Shown here piece by piece: positions 52,328 through 63,039 of a stretch of DNA of 64,000 bases. A program made the translations under genes and the position numbers. The DNA lies in the NCBI GenBank assembly GCA_024690605.1, contig JAILOV010000006.1, forward strand, positions 1 through 64,000, given 5' to 3'. The notes under the pieces are model-generated. The model searched no databases and was not told the origin of the DNA. It saw nothing but the letters and a program-made list of their open reading frames with translations. This DNA comes from Lachnospiraceae bacterium. GTDB taxonomy: Bacteria; Bacillota; Clostridia; Lachnospirales; Lachnospiraceae. Within the stretch, counting starts at the first letter, position 1. Every line of letters starts with the position of its first letter.

Positions 52328-52334
52328 ACGTTTC

Positions 52335-55040
52335 ATGGCTAACAGCACCAGAAAGTCGTCCGGGCAGGGAGGAAGCCGTTCGGGCGCGAAAAGAAGACCG
52401 GTCGAGCCTTCTCCGATCGTCCGGGAGACCGAGACGCACAGCAGCGAGATCCTGCTCCTGATCCTGGGGGCGCTCGTTGTGTTCCTGTTTTTGTGCAATT
52501 TCGGGATCTGCGGCACGATCGGCGATGCTCTGCGCTTTGCCATGTTTGGACTGTTCGGACTGCCCGCGTATCTGGCACCCCCGCTCATTTTTCTGGCTGC
52601 GGCCTTTGCCTATGCCAACAGGGAGAGCCGGTCCGCGAGGATCAAGATCGGCGCCGGGATCGCCGCGTTTCTTCTGACCGGCATGGTCTGTGAACTGTTC
52701 GCCGGCCGGATCGGCGGGATGAACGGTTATTCCTTCTCCGAGATCTTTGTGTCCTGCGGTGAGCAGAGAAACGGCGGCGGCGTGATCGCCGGCTCTCTCG
52801 CGTATGCCGCGCTGCAGACACTTTCCATCGTCGGAACGGTTCTCATCCTGCTCGTGGGATTCATCATCTGCGCCGTGCTCCTGACCGGCCGTTCATTCCT
52901 GCGTGATCTGAAACGCGGCGGAAGGTTCGTTGCGGACAGGACATCGAGAGAAATGGAGGATATGCGGGAAAGAAGCCGCAGAAGGCGTGTTGAGAACGCG
53001 CAGAAAAGAAAGGAACTGGAGGAAAAAAGACAGCTCCTGCTGGAACAGAAGGAGGATGAAAAACTGCTCCGGCGTGACCGCAAGGTCGGCGGGGTGACGC
53101 TGGATACGCGGATCGAGCGGGAAGAGGAGACGCCGGAGAAGGAGCGGACGGATCTGTTCGTGCCGACCGGCAGGGAAGTGCGTGACGATGTGCACGAGAT
53201 CACGGTGCACCGCTATGACGAACGGGACAGCCTGATGCCGGCGCTGCCCGAAGAAGCGGCCGGCGGCCGGGAAGAGGAAGAGGATCCCTACGCGATCCGC
53301 GGGAATGTCAGGGAGATCGTGCGTGATCACACGGCTTTTTCCGAAGAGAAACCGCCGGTTCCGGTGGAAGAGCCCGCGGCTGTGCGGGAGACATCCGTCA
53401 GGGAGACGCTCCCGAAAAAGCCCAAGCCTTCCTTCTTTGAGGATGAGGAAGAGATGCCCGCGGAGGAACCGGTTCCCGCGGCAAAGCCCGCTGTCAGGGA
53501 AAAACCGCGCGCCACCGCGAAGGCGCAGGCAGCTGCCGCTCCCAAAAAACCGCAGGTCTATCATTTCCCGCCGATCGACCTGCTGCATGAGGGCAAGCGT
53601 ACCGGCGGAGACAGCGACAGTCAGCTGAAGGAAACGGCAGGCAGGCTGGAGGAGATCCTGAAGACCTTCGGCGTCAACGCCAGAGTGACCGATATCAGTC
53701 AGGGACCGACGGTCACCCGCTACGAACTGCAGCCTGAGGCAGGTGTCAAGGTGAGCAAGATCCTGGGTCTCGCGGACGACATCAAACTGAATCTGGCGGC
53801 GACGGATATCCGCATCGAGGCACCGATCCCCGGAAAAGCGGCTGTCGGGATCGAGGTGCCGAACAAAACCAATGAAACGGTCTGGTTCCGGGATGTTGTG
53901 GACACTTCGGATTTCAAGGCGTTCAAATCCAGACTGATCTTCGGCGCCGGCAAGGATCTGGCAGGAAAGCCGGTCATCGCAGATATCGCGAAGATGCCGC
54001 ACGTGCTCATCGCGGGAGCGACGGGTTCCGGCAAATCGGTCTGCATCAACACGATCATCATGAGCATTCTTTACAAGGCAACGCCGGATGAGGTGAAGCT
54101 CATCATGGTCGACCCCAAGGTGGTCGAGCTGTCTGTCTACAACGGGATCCCGCATCTGCTGATCCCGGTCGTCACCGAACCGCAGAAGGCTGCGGCGGCG
54201 CTGAACTGGGCAGTGGCGGAGATGACCAGACGTTACAATCTCTTTGCGGAGAGCGGTGTGCGTGATCTGGCCGGATATAATGCGCATGTGGAACGGATCC
54301 CGGAGAATGAGCGAACGGAAGGTGACGGGAAACTTCCGCAGATCCTGGTGATCGTGGATGAGCTGGCCGATCTGATGATGACGTGCGCCAACGATGTCGA
54401 AGCGGCGATCGTGCGTCTGACTCAGCTCGCCCGTGCGGCGGGCATCCATCTGGTGATCGCGACGCAACGGCCCTCGGTAGATGTCATTACGGGACTGATC
54501 AAGGCGAACATGCCCAGCCGCATCGCTTTTGCGGTAACCAGCAACACCGATTCCCGGACGATCCTGGATATGGTCGGGGCGGAGAGGCTTTTGGGAAAGG
54601 GCGACATGCTCTTCTTCCCGCAGGGCTACACGAGGCCTGCCCGCGTGCAGGGCGCTTTTGTTTCCGATGAGGAGGTTGCCGATGTGGTGGCCTTTATCAA
54701 GGCGCAGGGCTATCAGTCGGCGGAGTCGCACAGGATCGAGGAGGAGCTGCAGAACTATGAGAGCGCCGGCGGGAATCTCGGAACGGGAGCCGCGGGAGGC
54801 GGGAGCGACCGGGACGCGTTTTTCGAAGAAGCGGCGCGGCTGGTGATCGGCAAGGATAAGGCTTCGATCGGTATGCTGCAGCGCGTTTTCAAGGTTGGCT
54901 TCAATCGTGCGGCACGCATGATGGATCAGTTGTGCGAGGCCGGCGTGGTGAGTGAGGATGAGGGGACCAAACCCCGTCGGGTGCTTATGTCGGAGGCGGA
55001 GTTTGACACATGGCTGCAAAGCGGGAAAGGAGAGGAATGA
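52335..55040 (+). CDS. ftsK: DNA translocase FtsK/SpoIIIE
   Basis: The 901 residues comprise an N-terminal membrane region with about four segments (residues 38-195), a long charged linker (about 196-425; Glu/Arg/Pro-rich), a RecA-type motor with Walker [10 protein letters not shown] and Walker [13 protein letters not shown], and a C-terminal winged-helix gamma domain (about 830-895). It pumps chromosomal DNA at the division septum. The next gene, fhs, overlaps its stop. The start has no ribosome binding site but is supported by the usual N-terminal sequence character. Confidence 0.96.
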   Translation: MANSTRKSSGQGGSRSGAKRRPVEPSPIVRETETHSSEILLLILGALVVFLFLCNFGICGTIGDALRFAMFGLFGLPAYLAPPLIFLAAAFAYANRESRSARIKIGAGIAAFLLTGMVCELFAGRIGGMNGYSFSEIFVSCGEQRNGGGVIAGSLAYAALQTLSIVGTVLILLVGFIICAVLLTGRSFLRDLKRGGRFVADRTSREMEDMRERSRRRRVENAQKRKELEEKRQLLLEQKEDEKLLRRDRKVGGVTLDTRIEREEETPEKERTDLFVPTGREVRDDVHEITVHRYDERDSLMPALPEEAAGGREEEEDPYAIRGNVREIVRDHTAFSEEKPPVPVEEPAAVRETSVRETLPKKPKPSFFEDEEEMPAEEPVPAAKPAVREKPRATAKAQAAAAPKKPQVYHFPPIDLLHEGKRTGGDSDSQLKETAGRLEEILKTFGVNARVTDISQGPTVTRYELQPEAGVKVSKILGLADDIKLNLAATDIRIEAPIPGKAAVGIEVPNKTNETVWFRDVVDTSDFKAFKSRLIFGAGKDLAGKPVIADIAKMPHVLIAGATGSGKSVCINTIIMSILYKATPDEVKLIMVDPKVVELSVYNGIPHLLIPVVTEPQKAAAALNWAVAEMTRRYNLFAESGVRDLAGYNAHVERIPENERTEGDGKLPQILVIVDELADLMMTCANDVEAAIVRLTQLARAAGIHLVIATQRPSVDVITGLIKANMPSRIAFAVTSNTDSRTILDMVGAERLLGKGDMLFFPQGYTRPARVQGAFVSDEEVADVVAFIKAQGYQSAESHRIEEELQNYESAGGNLGTGAAGGGSDRDAFFEEAARLVIGKDKASIGMLQRVFKVGFNRAARMMDQLCEAGVVSEDEGTKPRRVLMSEAEFDTWLQSGKGEE

Positions 55041-56710
55041 TGAAGACGGATATCGAGATCGCACAGGAAGCGACCATGCTGCCGATCAGTGAGGTGGCGG
55101 GATCCATTGGCATTCCGGAGGAGGCGCTCTCGTGCTACGGGCGTGACAAGGCCAAACTGACGGAAGAGTATCTGAAGGAACTGGAGAAAAAGCCCAGAGG
55201 GAAACTGGTGCTTGTCACAGCGATCAATCCGACGCCCGCCGGTGAGGGGAAGACCACGACCAGTGTCGGTCTCGGCGATGCGCTGAAACGGCTCGGAAAG
55301 AAGACCGTCATCGCGCTCCGCGAACCTTCGCTCGGTCCGTGCTTCGGCGTGAAGGGCGGTGCCGCGGGCGGCGGATACGCGCAGGTCGTCCCGATGGAGG
55401 ATCTGAACCTCCATTTTACCGGTGATTTTCACGCGATCACATCGGCCAACAACCTGCTGGCCGCCATGCTGGACAATCATATCAAACAGGGCAATGAACT
55501 GAACATTGACACGAAGCGCATTGTATGGAAGCGATGCGAGGACATGAACGACAGGGCACTGCGCAATGTCGTTGTCGGCCTCGGAGACTCGGGAGACGGC
55601 ATCACCCGCGAGGATCATTTCGCGATCACGGTCGCCACGGAGGTCATGGCGGTCTTCTGTCTGGCGGAGGATATGGCGGATCTGAAGGAGCGTCTCGGCA
55701 GGATCATCGTTGCCTATGACAGGGACAAAAAACCGGTGACCGCCAAAGATCTGAAAGCGGTCGGCGCCATGGCCGCGCTCTTAAAGGATGCGATCAAGCC
55801 CAACCTGGTGCAGACACTGGAACATACGCCGGTCATCGTGCACGGCGGACCGTTCGCCAATATCGCGCACGGCTGCAATTCGGTACGTGCGACGAAGGCG
55901 GCACTTGCCCTTTCGGACATTACGGTAACCGAAGCCGGTTTCGGCGCGGATCTCGGTGCGGAGAAATTCCTGGACATCAAGTGCCGCATGGCGGGTCTGA
56001 AGCCCGATGCCGTGGTGCTGGTCGCAACGGTCAGAGCGCTGAAATATAACGGCGGCGTGCCGAAGGCGGAGCTGTCCTCCGAGAATCTCGAGGCGCTGAA
56101 AAAGGGGATCGTCAATCTGGAGAAGCATATCGAGAACCTGCAGCAGTATGGCGTGCCGGTGGTCGTCACCCTCAACGCCTTTGTGAGCGACACGCCGGCA
56201 GAGGTGAAGTTCGTGGAGGAATTTGTGCGCGCAAAGGGATGCGCCTTTGCTCTTTCCGAAGTCTGGGAAAAGGGCGGCGCAGGCGGTGAAGCTCTCGCCA
56301 GGGAAGTGCTTGACACACTGGAAAACAAGGAAAGCCATTACGCGCCGATCTATGGCGATGACCTCTCTCCGAAGGAAAAGATCGAAACGGTCGCGAAGAA
56401 GATCTACGGCGCGGACGGCGTAACTTTTTCCGCCAAGGCATTGAAGGAACTGGATGTCGCGGAGAAGCTCGGGTTCTCCCGCTTCCCTGTCTGCATGGCC
56501 AAGACGCAGTATTCTCTCTCCGACGATCCCGCACTGCTGGGACGGCCGACGGGATTTTCCGTTGAGGTGCGCGATGTCTATGTCAGCGCCGGGGCCGGCT
56601 TTATCGTGGCGCTGTGCGGGACGATCCTCACGATGCCCGGTCTTCCGAAGCATCCCGCGGCCGAGAGCATCGATGTGAACGATGAGGGGAAGATCGTCGG
56701 ACTGTTCTAG
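55040..56710 (+). CDS. fhs: Formate-tetrahydrofolate ligase
   Basis: The 556 residues contain the ATP-binding [11 protein letters not shown] motif, the folate-site sequences [11 protein letters not shown] and [13 protein letters not shown], and the standard length. It makes 10-formyl-tetrahydrofolate from formate, feeding purine synthesis and, in acetogens, the methyl branch of CO2 fixation. ATG 55040 follows GGAGAGGAATG; ATG 55037 is nearly equivalent and overlaps the ftsK stop. folD follows, completing the folate one-carbon route. Confidence 0.97.
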   Translation: MKTDIEIAQEATMLPISEVAGSIGIPEEALSCYGRDKAKLTEEYLKELEKKPRGKLVLVTAINPTPAGEGKTTTSVGLGDALKRLGKKTVIALREPSLGPCFGVKGGAAGGGYAQVVPMEDLNLHFTGDFHAITSANNLLAAMLDNHIKQGNELNIDTKRIVWKRCEDMNDRALRNVVVGLGDSGDGITREDHFAITVATEVMAVFCLAEDMADLKERLGRIIVAYDRDKKPVTAKDLKAVGAMAALLKDAIKPNLVQTLEHTPVIVHGGPFANIAHGCNSVRATKAALALSDITVTEAGFGADLGAEKFLDIKCRMAGLKPDAVVLVATVRALKYNGGVPKAELSSENLEALKKGIVNLEKHIENLQQYGVPVVVTLNAFVSDTPAEVKFVEEFVRAKGCAFALSEVWEKGGAGGEALAREVLDTLENKESHYAPIYGDDLSPKEKIETVAKKIYGADGVTFSAKALKELDVAEKLGFSRFPVCMAKTQYSLSDDPALLGRPTGFSVEVRDVYVSAGAGFIVALCGTILTMPGLPKHPAAESIDVNDEGKIVGLF

Positions 56711-56740
56711 TTGCATCGACGCGTAAAAGGGGGTACAATC

Positions 56741-57595
56741 ATGGACGCAAAAATCATTGACGGCAAGGCGATCGCCGCGCAGATCAGGGAAGAGGTCCGC
56801 CGCGATGTCGAACTGTTGAAGATGCGCGGGAAAAACGTCACGCTGGCTGTCGTGCTGGTGGGTGATGATCCGGCGTCCGCCGTCTATGTGAGGAACAAGA
56901 AAAGAGCATGCGAGACGACAGGAATCACGTCGCTCTCTTATGAACTCCCGGCAGACACGACGGAGGATAAGCTTCTTGCACTGATCGGCAAGCTGAACCG
57001 CAGGGAGGATGTTGACGGGATCCTGGTGCAGATGCCTCTGCCGCCGCAGATCGACGAGCATCATGTGATCTGCGCGATCGATCCGGTCAAGGACGTGGAC
57101 GGATTCCATCCGACCAACGTGGGGCTTCTGGCCACGGGAAAACCGGGACTCGTATCCTGTACTCCGGCCGGCGTTATGGAACTCCTGAAACGGACCGGGG
57201 TGGAGCTTTCCGGCAAAGAGGCCGTTGTCATCGGCAGGAGCAATATCGTGGGCAAGCCCATGGCACAGCTTCTTCTTCGGGAGAACGCGACGGTGACGAT
57301 CGCGCATTCCCGGACCGCTGATCTCGCGTCGGTCGTCAGGCGGGCGGACGTCGTTGTGGCGGCGGTCGGCAGACCCAGAATGATCACGCCCGATTATATT
57401 AAAGAAGGTGCGGTTGTGATCGATGTCGGCATCAACAGGATCGCGGAAACAGGCAAGCTCTGCGGTGATGTGGATTTTGACGCGGTACTGCCGCACTGCC
57501 GTGCGATCACGCCGGTACCCGGCGGTGTCGGACCCATGACGATTGCTATGCTGATGCGCAATTGTTATGAGGCGGCGTCCCAGAGACGGAAATGA
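56741..57595 (+). CDS. folD: Bifunctional methylenetetrahydrofolate dehydrogenase/cyclohydrolase
   Basis: This 284-residue enzyme has the [10 protein letters not shown] catalytic stretch (Tyr-x3-Lys), [14 protein letters not shown] (dinucleotide binding) and [14 protein letters not shown] at the end, all typical of FolD. It converts methylene- to formyl-tetrahydrofolate, linking the GlyA and Fhs reactions. AAAGGGGG precedes the ATG at 56741. Confidence 0.97.
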   Translation: MDAKIIDGKAIAAQIREEVRRDVELLKMRGKNVTLAVVLVGDDPASAVYVRNKKRACETTGITSLSYELPADTTEDKLLALIGKLNRREDVDGILVQMPLPPQIDEHHVICAIDPVKDVDGFHPTNVGLLATGKPGLVSCTPAGVMELLKRTGVELSGKEAVVIGRSNIVGKPMAQLLLRENATVTIAHSRTADLASVVRRADVVVAAVGRPRMITPDYIKEGAVVIDVGINRIAETGKLCGDVDFDAVLPHCRAITPVPGGVGPMTIAMLMRNCYEAASQRRK

Positions 57596-57599
57596 GGAA

Positions 57600-58943
57600 A
57601 TGAAGGATTATCTTGATGATGTTCTGAATATGACCAGGATCCTCCCGGCTTCCGGTGACACGCAGGAGATCATGCGCTGTCCCGGATGCGGTGCGCCGAT
57701 CCCGGAGGGGAAGCTCTACTGCGAGGTCTGTGGAGCGGAGATCCATTTTGTGCCGGAATTCGAGCCCGAGGTGGATGACTCGATCAATGTTGCCATGAGC
57801 AGTGTGGCAAGCGAGATCGCCACGCAAAAGGAGGAGTCTGTCCCCGAAGAGCCAGCCGGCAGTTTTGTCCGCAGAGAGGATGCCCGGTCGGATGCGTATT
57901 TTGATCTCCACATTCGTTTTCCGAAGCGGGCGCTCCGCTATCTCGGGATCGGCCTCGGGATCGCGGCTGCCGTGACGCTTGCCGTGATCGCCGTACCGCG
58001 GATCCTGAAGCTGGAGATCTTCGACGGTGCCTCGCGTGCGAGTGAAGTACAGACTGACGGCCCGGGGACGCAGAGCGGCGAGATGACGCCTGCGAACAGC
58101 GGGGCGGTGCCGGGCGCCGAGGAGGCTGACACGGTACCGGAAGCACCGGAACTCACACCTGTTTCCGGGCGTTATGCGGGGGAGCTTGCTGTTTCGGTTG
58201 CGGATTTTCATGATGATCTCCGCTATTTCTACACCATCAACGGTGACAGACCGACTGCGGAGAGCGCGCGTTATCTGGCACCGATCCTTCTTGACGAGAC
58301 CGGCGAGACGACCGTCCGGGTGATCGCCATGAACGGAGAGGGCGTGACGAGTGAGGAGACGATCGCCGTGTATATGGTCGACCGCGCTCTGCCGGCAGCA
58401 CCGGTTATTCTGGAGGAGAGCGGGGAGTATACGCAGAGCACCATGATCGTCGTGGTCTCCCAGGAGGGCTGCACGATCACCTATACCACGGACGGCAGTG
58501 ATCCGGAGGTCGATTCCGCGGTCTACACCACACCGATCAAGATGCCGGTCGGCAACAGCGTCTTCCGTTTCCGGGCTTTTGATGACGAAGGCAACGGAAG
58601 TGAGATCGAAGAGCGCGTGTATCACCTGGCCTATGCGAGACTGGTGAGCGAGGAGCAGGCGGCGGCTTCCGTTATCCGCGTGCTTGTCAGCAAGAATGTG
58701 CTGATCGATTCCACGGGCAAGGTCCTCGGTGCGGAGGGACACAATGACTATATCGTCGAGAGCGTGATCGAGATCGAAGGCGCCGGCGAGTATTATCGGA
58801 TCGTGGAGCGATATGTCGCGCCGGACGGCAGTGTCAAGGACACGGGGCTGCTCTACGCGGTGAACACCAACGACGGCAGCGTCCACCGTCTCGGCTATGA
58901 TTCCAGCGGACGATACACCCTGTTCACATTGGCAGGACGTTAA
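57600..58943 (+). CDS. Zinc-ribbon membrane protein with chitobiase/hexosaminidase C-terminal-like domains
   Basis: The 447 residues start with a cytosolic zinc ribbon (Cys27, Cys30, Cys41, Cys44), then an acidic linker, a single membrane segment (about 112-135), and an extracellular part with two repeats resembling CHB_HEX_C-type domains (FYTINGDRPTAESARY and ITYTTDGSDPEVDSAVY, about 205-340) and a final domain (about 355-447). The TxDGSxP pattern is typical of these sugar-enzyme accessory modules. No catalytic domain is present; a cell-surface structural role is inferred. It starts 4 bases after folD. Confidence 0.72.
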   Translation: MKDYLDDVLNMTRILPASGDTQEIMRCPGCGAPIPEGKLYCEVCGAEIHFVPEFEPEVDDSINVAMSSVASEIATQKEESVPEEPAGSFVRREDARSDAYFDLHIRFPKRALRYLGIGLGIAAAVTLAVIAVPRILKLEIFDGASRASEVQTDGPGTQSGEMTPANSGAVPGAEEADTVPEAPELTPVSGRYAGELAVSVADFHDDLRYFYTINGDRPTAESARYLAPILLDETGETTVRVIAMNGEGVTSEETIAVYMVDRALPAAPVILEESGEYTQSTMIVVVSQEGCTITYTTDGSDPEVDSAVYTTPIKMPVGNSVFRFRAFDDEGNGSEIEERVYHLAYARLVSEEQAAASVIRVLVSKNVLIDSTGKVLGAEGHNDYIVESVIEIEGAGEYYRIVERYVAPDGSVKDTGLLYAVNTNDGSVHRLGYDSSGRYTLFTLAGR

Positions 58944-59022
58944 CAGACAGTTCCAAGTGCCCGCGATTCATGGTATAAATGAATGGTCGGGTTTAATAGC
59001 AAAAAATGCAGGAGGGAAGAAG

Positions 59023-59904
59023 ATGTTTCAAATTCTGGAAAAGCATGTGCTGACAAAGGAGCCGGTGATCTTTCAGATGATCGTCAAGGCACCGCGTATC
59101 GCGGCGAGCTGCGAGCCGGGACAGTTTCTGATCGTTCGGGCGGACGCCGAGGGCGAGCGTGTGCCGCTCACGATCTGCGACTATGACAGAGAGGCCGGGA
59201 CCGTGGAGATCGTCGTGCAGGTGATCGGTGCGGAAACGGACAAGATGTCGAGGCTTGAAGCCGGCGATGCTTTCGCCGATGTGGTGGGACCGCTCGGCAA
59301 TCCCTCCGATCTGGTCGAAGAGGACATTGAAGAACTGAAGAAGAAAAAGATCCTGTTTGTCGCGGGCGGTGTGGGAACCGCTCCGGTCTATCCGCAGGCA
59401 AAGTGGCTGCATGATCACGGCATCACGCCGGATGTCATCATCGGCGCGAAGAATAAGGATCTGGTGATCCTCGAGGACAAATTCCGCGATGTCTGCAATC
59501 TCACGATCACGACGGACGACGGATCCTACGGCCGCTCCGGCATGGTCACGGTCGCGCTGCAGGATCTCTGGAACGAGGGCACGCACTGGGATCACTGCGT
59601 GGCGATCGGTCCGATGATCATGATGAAATTCGTGTGTAAGCTGACCAAAGAACTCGGCATCCACACGATCGTGAGCATGAATCCGATCATGGTGGACGGC
59701 ACCGGCATGTGCGGCGCCTGCCGTCTGACGGTTGACGGCAAGGTGAAATTTGCCTGTGTCGACGGCCCCGAATTTGACGGCCATCTGGTCGATTTTGATC
59801 AGGCGATGAGCCGCATGAAGCTCTACCGCACGGAGGAGGGAAGGCTGTACCTTAAGGAAAAAGAGGGTGCATCCCATCACGGCGGTTGCGGAAACTGCGA
59901 TTGA
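59023..59904 (+). CDS. nfnA: NADH-dependent ferredoxin:NADP+ oxidoreductase, small subunit (NfnA)
   Basis: The 293 residues contain FAD/NAD-binding ferredoxin-reductase domains and a C-terminal [2Fe-2S] segment (CGACRLTV ... KFACVDGPEF), as in NfnA and PyrK relatives. With NfnB encoded 45 bases downstream it should form the electron-bifurcating complex that couples reduced ferredoxin and NADH to NADP+ reduction in anaerobes. GGAGGGAAGAAG precedes the ATG at 59023. Annotation as 'sulfide dehydrogenase alpha' is a common synonym. Confidence 0.9.
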   Translation: MFQILEKHVLTKEPVIFQMIVKAPRIAASCEPGQFLIVRADAEGERVPLTICDYDREAGTVEIVVQVIGAETDKMSRLEAGDAFADVVGPLGNPSDLVEEDIEELKKKKILFVAGGVGTAPVYPQAKWLHDHGITPDVIIGAKNKDLVILEDKFRDVCNLTITTDDGSYGRSGMVTVALQDLWNEGTHWDHCVAIGPMIMMKFVCKLTKELGIHTIVSMNPIMVDGTGMCGACRLTVDGKVKFACVDGPEFDGHLVDFDQAMSRMKLYRTEEGRLYLKEKEGASHHGGCGNCD

Positions 59905-59949
59905 TGCGCGTTGGTTTACTGGAAACAGTCATGAGATAGGAGAGAAAAA

Positions 59950-61347
59950 ATGGCGATCGAAGTGGATATGATGAAAAAGGTTCCCGTGCGGGAGCAGGAT
60001 CCCAAGGTACGGGCGACGAATTTTGAGGAGGTCTGCCTCGGCTACAACAAGGAAGAGGCGGAGGCGGAAGCAACGCGCTGCTTAAACTGCAAGAATCCGC
60101 GCTGTGTGGAAGGATGCCCGGTCTCTATTCAGATCCCGCAGTTCATTCAGGCACTCAAGGAAGGCAATGTCGAAGAGGCTTATCACGTGATCGGGCAGTC
60201 CTCATCGCTTCCCGCGATCTGCGGACGCGTGTGCCCGCAGGAAACGCAGTGTGAGGGCAAATGTGTGCGCGGCATCAAGGGTGAGGCCGTTGCGATCGGC
60301 AAGCTGGAGCGCTATGTGGCGGATACGGCGAGAGAAATGGGGATCAAGCCCGAAGCACCCGCCGCAAAGAACGGCAAGCGTGTGGCGGTCATCGGATCCG
60401 GCCCTGCGGGACTTACCTGCGCCGGCGATCTCGCGAAGATGGGCTATGACGTGACGGTCTTCGAAGCGTTGCATGAGGCAGGCGGCGTGCTCACCTATGG
60501 CATTCCGGAGTTTCGTCTTCCCAAGGACCGCGTGGTGCAGAAGGAGATCGACAATGTCAAAGCGCTCGGTGTGAAGATCGAGACCGACGTGGTCGTCGGC
60601 AAATCCGTCACGATCGATTCGCTGATGAAGGATGAAGGCTTCTCCGCTGTCTTCGTCGGATCCGGCGCGGGTCTGCCGAAGTTCATGAACATCCCCGGCG
60701 AGCAGGCACTCGGTGTGTTCTCCGCCAATGAATTCCTGACCAGGAGCAATCTGATGAAGGCGTTCTCGCCGGATTCCTCGACGCCGATCATGCGGCCGAA
60801 GAAGGCGGTGGTCGTCGGCGGCGGCAATGTCGCCATGGACGCGGCCAGAACCGCGCTGCGCATGGGCGCCGAGGTACATATCGTCTACAGACGGAGCGAA
60901 GAGGAACTGCCTGCCCGTGTGGAAGAGGTCCATCACGCCAAAGAGGAGGGCATCATCTTTGATCTGCTGACGAATCCGGTGGAGATCCTCTCCAATGAAG
61001 AGGGATGGGTGTCCGGGATCCGCTGTGTCCGTATGGAGCTCGGTGAGCCCGACGAATCCGGAAGAAGAAGTCCGGTGGTGATTGAGGGGAGCGAGTTTGA
61101 AATCGAATGTGACGCGGTGATCATGTCGCTCGGCACATCGCCCAATCCGCTGATCTCTTCGACAACGAAGGGGCTGGATGTAAACCGCCGCGGCTGCATT
61201 GTCGCGGAGGAGGAGACCGGCAAGAGTTCCAAGGACGGCGTGTATGCCGGCGGTGATGCCGTGACGGGCGCCGCAACGGTCATTCTGGCCATGGGTGCCG
61301 GTAAAGCGGGCGCCCGGGGCATAGATGCCTACATTAAGGGAGAGTAA
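59950..61347 (+). CDS. nfnB: NADH-dependent ferredoxin:NADP+ oxidoreductase, large subunit (NfnB, GltD-like)
   Basis: The 465 residues contain an N-terminal double [4Fe-4S] region (CLNCKNPRCVEGCPV ... CGRVCPQETQCEGKCVRG, about 38-100) and two Rossmann domains (VAVIGSGPAGLTCAGDL; VVVGGGNVAMDAART). This is the GltD/NfnB layout that holds the bifurcating FAD. No glutamate synthase large subunit gene is adjacent, which supports NfnB over a true glutamate synthase small subunit. A terminator follows. Confidence 0.9.
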   Translation: MAIEVDMMKKVPVREQDPKVRATNFEEVCLGYNKEEAEAEATRCLNCKNPRCVEGCPVSIQIPQFIQALKEGNVEEAYHVIGQSSSLPAICGRVCPQETQCEGKCVRGIKGEAVAIGKLERYVADTAREMGIKPEAPAAKNGKRVAVIGSGPAGLTCAGDLAKMGYDVTVFEALHEAGGVLTYGIPEFRLPKDRVVQKEIDNVKALGVKIETDVVVGKSVTIDSLMKDEGFSAVFVGSGAGLPKFMNIPGEQALGVFSANEFLTRSNLMKAFSPDSSTPIMRPKKAVVVGGGNVAMDAARTALRMGAEVHIVYRRSEEELPARVEEVHHAKEEGIIFDLLTNPVEILSNEEGWVSGIRCVRMELGEPDESGRRSPVVIEGSEFEIECDAVIMSLGTSPNPLISSTTKGLDVNRRGCIVAEEETGKSSKDGVYAGGDAVTGAATVILAMGAGKAGARGIDAYIKGE

Positions 61348-61356
61348 CGGAAATTC

Positions 61357-61400
61357 AGGCGGCAATCTTAAGAAAATCTTTGCCGCCTCTTTTCCTTTTT
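61357..61400 (+). terminator. Intrinsic terminator after nfnB
   Basis: AGGCGGCAA (61357-61365) pairs with TTGCCGCCT (61380-61388), followed by CTTTTCCTTTTT. An extended -10 TGCTATAGT (61414-61422) for the next gene lies just beyond. Confidence 0.85.
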
Positions 61401-61467
61401 CGCCGGTTTTATCTGCTATAGTGTTCCGGAAATCAGCAATGTGTGTTTTCGGAATGGAGGGGCAGGG

Positions 61468-62523
61468 TTGAAAAAAAGCGAAAAGATCAGACTGATAATT
61501 GCGGTTTTGATCGGCTGTCTGGCCATATTTCTGACAGTCTGGTTCCGCTTCGGTGCACCGGCCAAGGATCCCGGTGTTCAGATTTCCGCGGAGGCTGTGT
61601 CACAAAGTGATGCAGCCTCCGAAGAACTGTCTGCGGAAAATGCGGCGACGGGAACGGAAGCGGAAAAGAAACTCTACGAGAACCGGACGGACACGGGAAG
61701 CACCGCTGCCGGCGTCGATCAGTCGGGGCAGAAAACGAACAGCGGGAGCAGCGCCTCTTCGGCGCAGACGGCAAAGACCTCAGCCGCCGTCGCCGGTCAT
61801 GACATTTCCGGGAATTCTCTCTACAAGAGCAACACCGTGATCAATTATGCCGACCGGCCGGCGAAAAAACCGCAGGATCCCGAAGCGGTTCTGAACGAGA
61901 TGCGCGGGTTCTGGGATTCGACAGGTCTGGATGCCCTGCGGGATCTCTGGGTTCTGGATCGCTATCAGCAGATGACGCTGTGGCTCTCCGAGCATGAGGA
62001 CACGCCGTATTTCTACAGCGGTGACAAAAACGCCTCCGGCCTTCCAGAGGGGCGCGGTATCGCTGTCTACAGCGGGAACCGGTATTATTACGGCGAGTGG
62101 AAGAACGGCAAACGCGAGGGGGCCGGTGACTGGTATCAGTTTTATCCCGAACGGATGCAGGATGTCGTGATCCTGCATGAGTACACGGGCAACTGGAAGA
62201 ATGATCTGCCCAACGGAGAGGGCATTGATGTCTACGAATACGATCTGTCGCGCATGGATCTGGACACGCTCTATCCGATGAATTTCATCGGTTCCTTCAC
62301 GGACGGACTCTGTGACGGGGAGATGCTGGTCATGCTTGAGGACGCGATCGGGAAGACCACCTCCTGGAAAGGAACCTGCGTCCGCGGCGTCTGGCAGCCT
62401 GTTGACGGCAATCCTGATGTTGACGGCGGGATCCAGGCACTTTACTACCTGGATGATCCGAAGCAGCGGATCAGGATCTGGCCGGAATACAATAAGGAAT
62501 ACGGGGTGTATCACGTCCGATGA
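61468..62523 (+). CDS. Membrane-anchored MORN-repeat protein
   Basis: The 351 residues have an N-terminal membrane anchor (about 6-27), a Ser/Ala/Thr-rich linker (about 30-125), then MORN-type repeats (GRGIAVYSGNRYYYGEWKNGKREGAGDWY and YTGNWKNDLPNGEGIDVYEYD, about 195-265). MORN repeats form extended beta sheets that bind membranes or proteins. The start is put at TTG 61468, 8 bases after GGAGGGG; a GTG at 61441 lies upstream of that site. Function unknown. The next start overlaps its stop. Confidence 0.75.
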   Translation: MKKSEKIRLIIAVLIGCLAIFLTVWFRFGAPAKDPGVQISAEAVSQSDAASEELSAENAATGTEAEKKLYENRTDTGSTAAGVDQSGQKTNSGSSASSAQTAKTSAAVAGHDISGNSLYKSNTVINYADRPAKKPQDPEAVLNEMRGFWDSTGLDALRDLWVLDRYQQMTLWLSEHEDTPYFYSGDKNASGLPEGRGIAVYSGNRYYYGEWKNGKREGAGDWYQFYPERMQDVVILHEYTGNWKNDLPNGEGIDVYEYDLSRMDLDTLYPMNFIGSFTDGLCDGEMLVMLEDAIGKTTSWKGTCVRGVWQPVDGNPDVDGGIQALYYLDDPKQRIRIWPEYNKEYGVYHVR

Positions 62524-63002
62524 TGCGGATCAGCATCCTGTCCGTGGGGAAACTCAAAGAACGCTTCTGGCGGGACGCCTGCGCGGAATATGAAAAGAGG
62601 CTCTCCGGATACTGTGATCTGCACATGGCGGAGGTGGCCGACGAACGGACACCGGAGAGGATGTCGGACACGGAAAGAGTGCGCATCCTGGAAACGGAGG
62701 GCATGAGGCTTCTTGCGGCAGCGGATCCCGGCGCACCTCTCTGGGTGCTGGATGTTCGCGGAAAACGCATGGATTCGGAGGCTTTTTCCGACTGTATAAA
62801 GAGCGCGGGGATCCGCGGGGATTCTCATATCCAGTTTGTGATCGGCGGATCCTGCGGGGTCGCGGCCTCCGTGACCGACAGGGCGCAGATGCGGATCTCC
62901 TTTTCGGACATGACCTTCCCGCACCAGCTGATGCGGGTCATCCTGCTGGAACAGATCTACCGCGGTTTTCGGATCATGCGCGGCGAACCGTATCACAAGT
63001 AG
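62520..63002 (+). CDS. rlmH: 23S rRNA (pseudouridine-1915-N3)-methyltransferase
   Basis: This 160-residue SPOUT methyltransferase acts on the assembled 70S ribosome. It has the signature [11 protein letters not shown] at the start, FVIGGSCGV (SAM knot) and the C-terminal [24 protein letters not shown], whose last residues are essential in the family. Two adjacent ATGs (62520 and 62523) overlap the upstream stop; either could be used. Confidence 0.96.
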   Translation: MMRISILSVGKLKERFWRDACAEYEKRLSGYCDLHMAEVADERTPERMSDTERVRILETEGMRLLAAADPGAPLWVLDVRGKRMDSEAFSDCIKSAGIRGDSHIQFVIGGSCGVAASVTDRAQMRISFSDMTFPHQLMRVILLEQIYRGFRIMRGEPYHK

Positions 63003-63039
63003 GCGGGCAGTCCACGGCAGAAAAGCTAAACGACGCTTT

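Noticed and set aside
52893..55064. A 723-codon frame antisense to ftsK, and a similar 579-codon frame antisense to ligA (4223-5962)
   Set aside because: Arginine/histidine-rich, no recognisable domain, fully covered by conserved genes on the other strand.
59950..61347. Glutamate synthase small subunit (GltD)
   Set aside because: No large subunit gene is adjacent, while the NfnA-type partner is directly upstream; NfnB fits better.
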